Assembly: GCF_958295425.1 (NCBI RefSeq)
Contig: NC_081148.1
Span: forward strand, 9,953,466 to 10,017,465
Direction of reading: 5' to 3'
Length of the DNA stretch: 64,000 nt
DNA from: Solea solea
Taxonomy: Eukaryota; Chordata; Actinopteri; Pleuronectiformes; Soleidae
The position numbers and the translations under genes were made by a program. Under the pieces are notes generated by a model that was given only the letters and a program-made list of their open reading frames with translations, was not told the origin of the DNA and ran no database searches. Numbering within the stretch: position 1 is the stretch's first letter; every line of letters starts with the position of its first letter. Positions 24,664 to 33,865 of the stretch are shown piece by piece.

Positions 24664-24925
24664 ACAGAAGGGCAAAGACAGGAAGACAGGAGGTATGGTG
24701 ATGAGGGATGTGGGGATGTTGTAGATGGAAGCTGGACGAAAAGCCCCAGAGGAAAAGAGAGGTCTCACACACACACCTATAAAAAGACAAAAACACTGAG
24801 TGAAACACCTGAGAATTCTTTTTTTGACAGGCATGGAATTAATGCATTTCTGATGCTAAAAATTTAGTTAAGAAGTTCTGTAAAATGTCACGTGAAATGT
24901 CATGTGCCAATCTAACATAGAGATA

Positions 24926-25220
24926 TAGGCGGGGTACACCCTGGACAGTTTGCCAGTCCATCGCAGGGCCACATATAGAGACTAACAACCATTCACTCTT
25001 ACTCTCATGGTCAATTTAGAGTGTCCAATTTACCTAATCCCCATATTGCATGTTTTTGGACTGTGGGAGGAAGCTGGAGAACCCGAAGAAAACCCACACA
25101 CGCACAGGGAGAACATGCAAACTCCATGCAGAAAGGCCCTTGTTCCAAACCAGGGCTCGAACCCAGGTCTTCTTGCTGCAAAAGTCAAAGTGCTGACTAC
25201 TACACCAACCATGTGGCCCA
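24926..25220 (-). repeat. tRNA-derived SINE, near full length, reverse orientation
   Basis: On the minus strand it starts GGGCCACATGGTTGGTGTAG (tRNA A-box region), followed by CTTCTTGCTG-type sequence and GGGTTCGAGCCCTGG (B box). The body contains GCATGTTCTCCC and CCACAGTCCAAAAACATGCA, and the tail ends in GGTGTACCCCGCC. Internal pol III promoter boxes plus a shared body identify it as a tRNA-derived SINE. The body and tail resemble widespread fish SINE/L2-type sequence. The forward copy at 52697-52966 shares this structure. Confidence 0.75.
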
Positions 25221-25453
25221 TGACATGATATATGATTATGTATTTAGGTTATACATTAAAACCACAACAACAAAGTACAATACTTTTAATAAAAATCATA
25301 CTTTAACTGATCCATTTCACACAATGTACTCTAACACAACCCATATAGACAACTGACATCATGTTGCTTGTGTGTGTGCGTGTGTGTCAGAGGGACACGT
25401 CTGGCCACAGCAATGGCAACAGAAGGTCTCCCCTGCGATGCCTTTTTCACAGT

Positions 25454-25454
25454 C

Positions 25455-25489
<35 letters not shown>

Positions 25490-25642
25490 CCCACACACCT
25501 TGAATGGTTGCTGGTGTGTCTGCTCACTCTCCCCCTCTGCACGTAGGGCTGTGATCTAAAGGCCAGCTGATGGCAAAATGTGTATATGTTAACACGGAAT
25601 AGCACACCCACACACAGACACACACACACACACACACACACA
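25454..25642. repeat. Paired (CA)n microsatellites
   Basis: CA arrays at 25454-25498 (with AAAC and CC interruptions) and about 25606-25642, separated by about 107 bases of unique sequence. Confidence 0.9.
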
Positions 25643-26511
25643 TTATCTGTCAAGCTCCACCTGTGTACTGCACTTTGTGTACAGCCACGGCCCCATACCC
25701 ACACCCTCTGCTACTGCTGCCCAGCCCCACACACCATCTGGGGAGACAGACACAGACAGGGGAAAGAAAGGGGGACAGATGAGGGAGCCACTGTTGTTGA
25801 GTCTATAATGTAATGTCATTGCGCCATTGTAAAATTAATAATATTAATCACACTGTATTTGTATGTGTGAAAATATGGAGGGAGGAAAGACTTGATGGGA
25901 TGTTATAAGCAGAGGGTACACTCTGTTTTTACCTGATCATGAGGTTGTCCACAATGTCCCAGCTCTATGAAGAGTGTCGTTAACCCCACTAACATGAAAC
26001 ATACTGCACAGCAATTTTAAAAATGCTTTGTATTAACAATTTGAATCACTTAAAAATTTGGTCGAGAAAAGCTGTTGAGCAGAGATTTGTGTGTTATGCA
26101 GCTGTCTCATCCTTTCGGCCATAAAAAGCCTTTAAGATTCTGAAAGGTAATAATGTTAGGAGGGGCTGATTGGGATGGCTAAACTTAATTACTGAAGAGT
26201 ACTGTCGTCTCTGTTGCTCAGAGCTCACAGTGTTTCTGTCAACAATAAACCTTGAAATCTGTGAACAACTACACGTGGAACTGTTAGGACAGAAATCATA
26301 ATGATACAGCAAATGTATGTGTCATTAAAGCTGCAGTAGATGGGAGGATGGCTGGAAAAATAGATGATTGTCAAGTTTCATTCAGTCACACAACACAGAT
26401 GACCTGGGGAAATCTCTCCATCACATCTGGCAAAACTGACACATGTTTATTGCGTTCATTGTCTGATTCTCTTTTACAATTTTTCATATTAAGTTTTCTT
26501 TGCCGTGTAGA

Positions 26512-26665
26512 AAACGCTGTCAGTGCTGGAGCAACAACATTTCCACTGAATGGACATGTATGCAGAGTATTAGTGGAAGTGAACGTGAACTGCCCTGTGA
26601 TTGGTCAAAGCCCCAAGGGACATGAGAGTTGTAGTTGTGAGGCTGTAAACAGAGTCCACTCTCTG
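26512..26665. repeat. Dispersed repeat, copy 2 (pair with 9608-9795)
   Basis: Shares with copy 1 the blocks CTGTCAGTGCTGGAGCAAC, TGTATGCAGAGTAT, TTGGTCAAAG and GTGAGGCTGTAAACAGAGT in the same order and orientation. The family is not recognised. Confidence 0.55.
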
Positions 26666-27029
26666 ATCACCTGATTTACAACATAATGAAGGGTTATTAT
26701 TTAATTATTGATCGATGATGATGAAAAAATCCTGCCTACTTTACCTTTAACATGAATACAAGCATATGAATCATGTTATCTACAGTTTAGAATATAATAT
26801 AGGTTGGACACTGTTGATGATGTTGGTATAATATATTATTTTGTGTGATATTTATTGCTTGTATTCTATTCTACTCTATTCTATTCTATAACACCTCTAC
26901 AACCATTCTATTACATAGAATAAACACTTACACCTAATCAATGAAACGGTGCAGAACATTCTCTAACACCTGCAGTCTGTTCCATGGACCAGACCCAATC
27001 ATCCCATCTTGCTCCCTCAAGATCACGAG
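26666..27029. other. Intergenic, simple AT-rich sequence
   Basis: Contains an imperfect (TTCTA)n pentanucleotide run at about 26868-26890 and no recognisable gene. Confidence 0.5.
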
Positions 27030-27036
27030 CACTTAC

Positions 27037-27240
27037 AACTTGACTCTCGCGATGCTTGGCGTCTTAGCCGCCACTGACACACGGGCTGCGAGAATAGGAT
27101 AAAGTGGAGGAGAAGAAGCAGGCGAGCTGATATCTGTAAAACCGACCTCAGGAGGACGAGGCGACACGGTAGGAGATATATGTGAATGTGTGAGTGTGTG
27201 AGTGTGTGTTTTCATTTATGCAGGCGCGCGAGAGAGTTTC
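27037..27240 (-). other. Putative first exon of a divergent transcript
   Basis: A minus-strand donor GTAAGT (27036-27031) follows a GC-richer block starting near the CRE. The overlapping open frame begins in a CA-repeat-encoded His/Thr run and is not convincing protein, so a non-coding divergent RNA is the better reading. Confidence 0.2.
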
Positions 27241-27254
27241 TCTGAATGACGTCA

Positions 27255-27500
27255 CGAGCTTTCCTGAAAGTCAAAACAACCGGTGGCTGCGGTAACGGTT
27301 TAGGTGTCGCAGCTCCACGCAAATAATAGGTGTGGAAATTCGTTCATATCGTTCCACAGTTATTTGGTACTGTTAGCAGCGATGCGTGATTAAAGGTTCG
27401 GCTTTTGGCGTGAAGCCTTGCACAGCTTTATGTTGCGGTTTACGGACGGTTTACAAAGAGCAGGTGCACGGGGAGAGCAGCAGCGCACCTGCCGCTACAG
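27255..27500 (+). other. akt3: Putative non-coding first exon of akt3
   Basis: A plus-strand donor CTACAG/GTAACA ends this CpG-rich block. Downstream, the akt3 start exon is preceded by a real-looking acceptor (33106), which implies an upstream exon. This is the only CpG-rich block on the plus strand between zbtb18 and akt3, so pairing 27500 with 33107 (5.6-kb intron) is reasonable. The 5' end is a guess. Confidence 0.35.
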
Positions 27501-28004
27501 GTAACACAGGCGGCTACAGCCGCCCTGCGCTGACTGTTAGCATCATAAACGTGACAGGATAGAAACAGCCACAGCTCGCTGTGTTTTGATGTGATGACGC
27601 AAGCAAGTTTAACACTCTGGTCCTGTCTCATTATAATGTTTAACATTCATACCATGTAAACATGTAAACATGTACTTGCAGTGCTGTGTGTGTGTAGTGG
27701 TTAAGTGATCTACTTCATTTTATTGAATATATTTATTTATTTATTTATTTTATGTTCCTTGCATGCTGTTATATGTTATAAGAATTATTGTTTAATCTTT
27801 GTTTCACTACATTTATGTGGCAGCTTTTGCAAGTAGGTCCTTAACAAATTAAGGTTTTTAATCCCATGCATGAAAAGCATGATATGTACACTCACCTGCC
27901 ATGTGTTTAGGGTTACAGGCATAGTTTTAACATGTAATCGCCAAGTTTGAATATCTGGAATCACCATTACAGATACAGATCATTTCATTGTGACTAGAGT
28001 TAAT

Positions 28005-28440
28005 CGTAGTTGTAGATATCTAGGTATTAATAATCAAAACTACAGTTTCACATTCATGTGCATGAGGTTTGTCATAGATATCTACAATTCAGTTTCAGAT
28101 ATCTACAACATTATTATAAATATTATATAATTCTGTGAAAATAATTTATAATTTATGTGAAACTCAATTTGAGAGATAAAAAGGACAATGTAGATTGAGG
28201 ATCATTAAAGATATCTTGATGTTCAATTATGACTAGTCATAATGAGGTGAGATATCTGAAACTGGAATTATGGATATCTACAATATCAGCAACTGGATCG
28301 TAGATATCTATAATGGCAAATCCCATACACACAAATGGCAGAAGTAACGCCATTCTGACCAGTAAAAACTGAATTGCAGATATCTGTAAGTGTAGTTTTG
28401 ACTCATAAGAATGATGTTGTAGATATCGGTAGTGAATTTC
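28005..28440. repeat. Array of GATATC palindromes (decayed repeat element)
   Basis: Nine GATATC hexamers occur at 28015, 28077, 28098, 28210, 28251, 28273, 28303, 28379 and 28432. Most are embedded in longer palindromic AGATATCT or in GTAGATATC/GATATCTAC context, in both orientations. About 0.1 would be expected by chance in this length. The GTTTCACATTCATGTGCATG segment and repeated ACTGGAATT/AACTGGATC-like spacers suggest a tandem-with-inversion element. The family is unknown to me. Confidence 0.65.
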
Positions 28441-28950
28441 CTGTGAATGTGTGTGTATGTGTGTGTGCGCGGTGTCATCACTGGCTGAGTGGTAGAATGC
28501 GTGCAGAGTGTGTGAAAATATGGTGACTGAAGTGACAGAGAGCAGTAGTAATAGGATAGCAGCGCAGGTTAAGTCCTAGGCTGTTGTAAGCTGTAGAGAA
28601 GTGTTTCATAAACAACAGCACTGTTATAGCAGCAGGTCGCTCTCTGAGTTTTACTCTCTGTTCTGAAACTGTTGTGGAGAAACAGACGTTTCCCTGAAGT
28701 TTTCGCTCACTTCGGCCCTGGAGGAGTTAAAGTCTCCCCTGTGCTCCTCAACGATGGTCTGGGACCCTTACAAACTTCAGGAAAAGGGGACATTAGGTCT
28801 TATTTGCAGTGTTGTAATGTAATGAAGTACAAATACTTTGTTACTGCACTTAAGTACAAAATTCAGATATGTGTACTTTGTTATTTAAATATCAACTACA
28901 TTTCCTCTAACTATCTTTGCTACTACCAAATCAAATCAGAAGAAGAAGAG

Positions 28951-29216
28951 TTGGTAATTGGTCTGTATTTATATAGCGCTTTTTAGTCTTGATAACTACT
29001 CAAAGCCGCTTTACACTACAGTTTTGCCATTCACCCATTAACACCCTTTCACTCACACATTCAAACAGTGCATCTACATGCAACACATTCACATTCACAT
29101 TCTATTACATGTATTTCACACCCAGTCACACGCTGGCATCAGGAGCAATGTGGGGTTAAGTGTCTTGCCCAAAGACCCACAACCTTCCACTTGAAAGACA
29201 ACTCACTCTACCACCA
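28951..29216 (-). repeat. tRNA-derived SINE-like repeat, reverse orientation
   Basis: ATTTATATAGCGCTTTTTAG, CACTACAGTTTTGCCATTC, GCATCAGGAGCAATGTGGGG and AAGTGTCTTGCCCAA, then TTGAAAGACAACTCACTCTA, follow a layout I know as abundant in teleosts. The tRNA-like part lies at the right end on the minus strand. Related to the copies at 23315-23837. Confidence 0.65.
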
Positions 29217-29361
29217 GCTTTTTAATACTTTCGCTTTTACTTTTTACAGACATTACATTATTCTTAATACTTAAATACAATAAATGTCAACTTCTACCAA
29301 AGTCATTTTCAAAGGTACTTTTACTTTAGTATCCATTTCAGGTACTTCATACAAGACTGGT

Positions 29362-29812
29362 TAAATGTACCTAATAAAGTAGCTGGTGTGGTCTCGTGCT
29401 GCTAAATCCCATTATCTTCAAGGTTTATTGTGACTTCCATTCAGAGGTGGTCTTCGCCATACCATGGTTATAACAAAGGTTTATTTCAGTTACCGTTCAC
29501 CTCGATAATTCTCACTCACAGTATTTTTCTCTTTTTCGAACATTACCTGTAAATTCTAGAGATGGTCGTGGGGGAAAATCTCTGTAGATTGGCAGTTTTT
29601 GAAATACCCAGACCAGCTTGTCTGGCACCAACAACCATGCCATGTTCAAAGTCATTTGAAAGACATTCCCTCTTCATTCTGATGCTTGGTTAGAACTTTG
29701 GCAGGTGATCTTGACCATACCCACACACCTTGGCCATGTAATTGGCAGAATAGATATTTGCACAAATGAGTAGCTGAACAGGTGTGCTTTAAGAAGTGGC
29801 CATTAGTGTTTA
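29362..29812 (-). mobile_element. Tc1-like DNA transposon deletion derivative
   Basis: Minus-strand sequence reads GGCATGGTTGTTGGTGCCAG, then GCTGGTCTGGGTATTTC and ACGACCATCTCTAGA, which correspond to the helix-turn-helix region of a fish Tc1/mariner-type transposase (encoded GMVVGARQAGLGIS). Terminal motifs occur at both ends: CCTAATAAAGTAGCTGGTG at about 29370 and GGTGTGCTTTAAGAAGTGGCC near 29782. The central transposase domain with its catalytic residues is missing and stops are present, so it cannot move on its own. Confidence 0.65.
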
Positions 29813-29819
29813 TAAAGCA

Positions 29820-31134
29820 ATAATCATTATAAAGTCATATTCATGGTTTCAACATGTTCAGTTTTTGAATACGGTCACTTTTGCCTCAGGAAATAATAAC
29901 CCCCGCCCCCCCCCCTTTTATCTCAATAACATTTGAACTATTCTGATAAAACACAATTTTCAAACAACCTTAAAATAAAAAAGTAAAGTTAAATTCCTAA
30001 AAATACTGACCGTATGTTCCTAAAGTTGGATGGATTATGATCCAATCAATTTAGGGTATTTAGGGGCTATGAGAACCTGGCTCAGTAATAATTTTAATAA
30101 AATGTGATAATAATGTCCCTTTTAGTCCCACGACTGGGACTAAAATAATTTTTTGACTTTTTATGTCCAGTCCAGAGTTCCAAATCCAAAGATATAGCCT
30201 ACAGACTGCAATGATGATAAAATAAAGAAAAGTTAGGAAGCTGGCACCTGCTTACTTTTTTAACCAAGTTAGAAAAACTATTTATATATCAAACATGATG
30301 TTGCCTTTGCGGAACACAGTGAGACAAAAAAAATACATATATGTAATAATAATGTTATAATCACTTTGGGGAATATTTAATTTTTAAATACCAGCAACTT
30401 CCAAAATAGTTAAAAAAAAAAGAGAGAGAAAAGATTCCAGTTTTAAACCTTAAAGCTTTCCTTCTGTATGTGTCTACCACTGATGGACATGGTGCATGCA
30501 TGTGTCGAATGCCACAAAATGTATTTGAACTGATTGACCCCATAGACTATTTTCACTGATAACTAACTGTATCGATAACTAGGGGTGGGTCAAAATATCG
30601 ATATTTTAATTAACAAATGAAGGCGCTCTTAACTCCCTGCCAGTTTCACTCCATCCACGTTCAATACATAGACTTTATGCGCTTTGTTCTCTATGTTGTG
30701 AATAAACAGAGAAATCCTGCACTTTTAACTTTTCACAGGCGTTTTCCTTTATTTAGACAGATGTTGTGATGTATCGCTATATGACTGATTGTCTTGCAAT
30801 ATATTGATTATCAATATCAATGGTTATTTATCAATATGGTATCAATGTAGTTGCACATTTCAACACTTGAAGGTACTGTATATATGAGGTTACACAGAGT
30901 CCACTTGTTTAGTTTCAATTCATTTTCTTATACTGTTTCTTTATTAATTGGTTTTTTATATATATTTTTCTTAGTATATTGGTCCTTATATATTGTACCT
31001 TAGTTAATATCTTAGTAGTTTAGGCTATGAATCTCTGTTATTAAATAACACAGGTGTTTCCACTGGTTCATCACGGCATTGGATATCTATGGTAACATCT
31101 AGCCTGGTAAAAGGGGATCATTCATTTGACTGGT
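29820..31134. other. Repeat-rich intergenic DNA, no gene
   Basis: AT-rich. The 30575-30870 part, with AATATCGATATT and repeated TATCAATAT motifs, looks like a decayed DNA-transposon-type repeat. A C-rich run lies near 29901-29917. No exon was recognised. Confidence 0.45.
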
Positions 31135-31166
31135 CCTGTCCTGTCCTGTCCTGTCCTGTCCTGTCC
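31135..31166. repeat. (CCTGT)6 pentanucleotide array
   Basis: Six perfect CCTGT units, followed by a diverged TTCTGT tail. Confidence 0.95.
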
Positions 31167-31395
31167 TTCTCTGTTCTGTTCTACACCTACAGTGATCAGG
31201 GCCATGCCAGATTAAGGTTAAAGCTAAGTGAAGCTTCATTGAATTACTCTGCAGCGTTAAAGCTTAATCCAGAATTGCACAGTGCCTATGAAAAGGATTC
31301 AGTGCCCTGGGATGTAATTACTAGGGCCTGGAAACATTTTAACTGTTCTCTAATTCAGTGCCAGAACAATAGCTGAGCTGCAGTATTAGTACCAG

Positions 31396-31755
31396 GACAG
31401 TATAGAGGTCAACTGATGTGGGTTCTTTTATGGCTGATGCTGATATTTTGATATCAGTGCAGCTGATGGCCACGGCATATATGCATGGCGATACTCCTGG
31501 ACATTATTTTTGATTAGTTATTATTATAATTTTTTTTCCCTGTAGCAGATAAAATACACTGTTTAACAATAACAAATGACATACAACATTGTGTAATGAA
31601 ATAAACACATGTAGAACAACACGTTGTTGTCACAGGAGCATTTGTCACGTTTCTGTGAATGAAAAAGTGTGATGTGTAATGACTGATTAATATATCATAA
31701 TCGGCCAATGCTGATTGTTAAATATCAAATTAAAATATTGGTTTCTATGAATTTT
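31396..31755. repeat. Fold-back-type non-autonomous DNA element (probable)
   Basis: The left part, GGTCAACTGATGTGGG and GGCTGATGCTGATATTTTGA, and the right part, TAATCGGCCAATGCTGATTG and AAATATCAAATTAAAATATT, use the same GGCCGATGCTGATAT vocabulary in opposite sense. This is a pattern I know from short fish DNA elements with long terminal inverted repeats. Confidence 0.45.
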
Positions 31756-31759
31756 AAAT

Positions 31760-33106
31760 GAAATCAGAATCTCTAAATGATCAATATTAAGAGTCGGGAT
31801 CTCTTCAACGTGACCTAACTACAACCTTTGCACCTGTGCTTGGAAAGAGAAAGACTCATCCATCGATGTAAACTGCTCGCGTGGCCAACAACTTAAATGT
31901 GATGTTGCTCGTCATTCAGGTCACAGTCATCTTCAGGAGTTATCTGTGCGAAGCTGGACTTGCTTGAGTCAAGTTGAATTGTCTGCATTGTGATTCCTTT
32001 AATCTGCAAGTTTCCTACACATTCTCTCATATTTCCCACTTGTCAACTAAGGGAATCCATTCCAGAATGTGTAGCAACATGTCTGTGAAGGCTGTCAGTC
32101 ATCCAGGTCATAGCCTTCTTCTGCTCTTGCTTACATTGAAACTGAACAAGCAAGTGCACTTGCCTACAGCTAACTCCCAAAGTTGTGACCTATTGTTGTT
32201 GTTCTGGTTTTAGATTAGCCAATACTGTGTTCTGCTGTAACACAAATATCACATGCTAGGGTGTATGCCTGCCTGTGTGTGAGTGTGACTGTAAATCTGC
32301 TCCAGCTTCTGTTATGATGCTGCAGTCCCTGCAAATGTCGGCGGCAGTGCAGACACTTGCTGGTCTGAATACTGATTTCCAGCTAGATTGCTACAACTGC
32401 TTGCCCAGCCGTCGTAGTGCTGATCCCCATTCAAGCCGAGCAGCGTAGTGCTCTTGTGCGTTGTGTAATACAGCGCACCCTACTATAGGGTGCATTTGAG
32501 GTGAACACGGCAGCTATGCAGAGAGAGTGGGGAAGGGAGGGGGAGCAGTAGTGAGCAGCAGAGAGGTGCAGAGATTTGGGCAGAGAGAAAGAGTGTGAGA
32601 GCATCCCTAACTGCCGTTGTTTCTATTTATAGCCAAGCCTTACTCCACAGTCCTTAGATGCTCTTCCACCTCCTACGCACAGGCATCGTCCTACACACGC
32701 ACATGCAAACATGTTGACAAAATAATTTGACATGCAGAAATACAGCAAGCACTGAAAGATAGACTAGTCTTTTCCACACAGCACTGCCTGTTCATCATAA
32801 AAATATAAAAAAGATTTGACTAAATGAGAGGCAGAGCTCAGGAATGACCTTGACTGCTGATCAAGGTCAGTTTTTGCTTCATCAAGAGCAATAATTCATC
32901 CGATTTATCTGTGAGTGTTAGTGACAGAAAGAGGAACTAGGGTATAATTGGGTGGGGGAAGAGTGTCCTCACAATAACTAGTTGTTTGTCCAGTCAGATT
33001 GTATGAAAGGGAAAGAGAGGGAGCAGTAGAAGAGGAGATAAATTAATCCATGCCTTCTTTTCTCTTGATTTTTTTTTCTCTTTCTTCTCCTTTCACTTCC
33101 TTCCAG
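31760..33106 (+). other. akt3: Region upstream of the akt3 start exon (putative intron)
   Basis: No exon was recognised. The 32500-32620 part is purine-rich with GGGAGGGGGAGCAG. A polypyrimidine tract (about 33055-33103) ends in TTCCAG at 33101-33106, a good acceptor for the akt3 start exon. Confidence 0.4.
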
Positions 33107-33470
33107 GCTGAGTCACTACTGGTGAGGAGGAAGGTCTGGAGTGGGAACGAGAGAGGAGGAGGAGGAGGTGGAGGAGGAGGAGGGGGAGAAGAAGAAGAAG
33201 AAGAAGGGAGGGAGATAAGCCACAACAGGAAGCAAAACGACACACACACAAACACAGTGCGTGTGTCTGTGTGTCTGAGAGAGAGACTGCGCGAACAAGA
33301 GGTTGAACGGGAAAGGAAGGGAGGGAGAGTGACGCGGAGGCTGGGAGAGCCTGCCCCCCCTCCTCTCCTCCTCTCCCTCTCTTTCTCTCCTCTCCTCCTC
33401 TCCTCCCCTCCTCCCTCTCTCTCTCTGTGGAGCAGGCGTGTAGCGACATCAGACTCGGCGTGAAGGAACC
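33107..33470 (+). other. akt3: akt3 5' leader in the start exon: purine tract then pyrimidine tract
   Basis: Runs from the acceptor at 33106 to the akt3 ATG. There is no ATG anywhere in it, so no upstream open reading frame. It holds a GGA/GAA-rich purine tract (about 33150-33214) and an uninterrupted 73-base pyrimidine tract (33354-33426) of mainly CTCCT units. The two tracts are largely complementary and would sit about 140 bases apart in the mRNA leader. The exon start is inferred from the splice motif. Confidence 0.55.
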
Positions 33471-33516
33471 ATGAGCGATGTCACCATCGTTAGAGAGGGA
33501 TGGCTCCAGAAACGGG
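33471..33516 (+). CDS. akt3: Akt3 coding exon 1: PH-domain start (residues 1-16)
   Basis: ATG opens MSDVTIVREGWLQKR and ends with the first base of Gly16. The donor GTAAGT is at 33517-33522. The vertebrate AKT3 N-terminus is MSDVTIVKEGW(V)QKRG, so only conservative changes occur (K8R, V12L). K14, one of the phosphoinositide-contacting residues, is present. AKT3 is a cytosolic Ser/Thr kinase recruited to the membrane by PIP3/PI(3,4)P2 and activated by PDK1 and mTORC2; in mammals it is enriched in brain. The Met context (AACC ATG A) is good. Confidence 0.95.
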
Positions 33517-33825
33517 GTAAGTGCATTCAGTACATCTCCTTTTCTACTCTCTCCTCCTCTCTGCCTCTCTTTTTTCTCCTCTTCTTCTCAGCCTCTTGTC
33601 TAGACTGAGGGCCTGGCCGTGGCTGTCCACATGTGCTGGTGGGAGGATGTGAATGTTTGCAGTTGAGTGTGTGTGTGTGTGTATGTGTGATCACATGGGT
33701 GTATGATTATCAAGTGCGAGTGTATGCATGTGCCTTTGCCCCCATAGAGATGTGTCTCTTTATTATAAGCCTGTCTGGCAGTTTGTTTGCTAAGCCTCTC
33801 TGTGATTCTGTCTGGTTGTGGCTGG

Positions 33826-33831
<6 letters not shown>

Positions 33832-33864
<33 letters not shown>
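33832..33864. repeat. (GT)n microsatellite
   Basis: Perfect 33-base GT array in akt3 intron 1. Confidence 0.9.

Positions 33865-33865
<1 letters not shown>

Larger units (their letters stand above)
27030..27510. promoter_or_regulatory. CpG-rich, apparently bidirectional promoter with a CRE
   Basis: An isolated CpG-dense stretch (GCAGGCGCGCGAG near 27222, CGGTGGCTGCGGTAACGG near 27281) in a CpG-poor region. It contains a palindromic cAMP-response element TGACGTCA at 27247-27254. Donor-type sites point outward on both strands: plus CTACAG/GTAACA (exon end 27500) and minus AGTT/GTAAGT (27031-27036). This is the best candidate for an upstream akt3 promoter. The role is inferred. Confidence 0.45.

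Noticed and set aside
25140..25220. tRNA gene (B-box GGTTCGAGCCC)
   Set aside because: The A and B boxes belong to a tRNA-derived SINE. No cloverleaf or anticodon stem is intact and the same body recurs at 52697.
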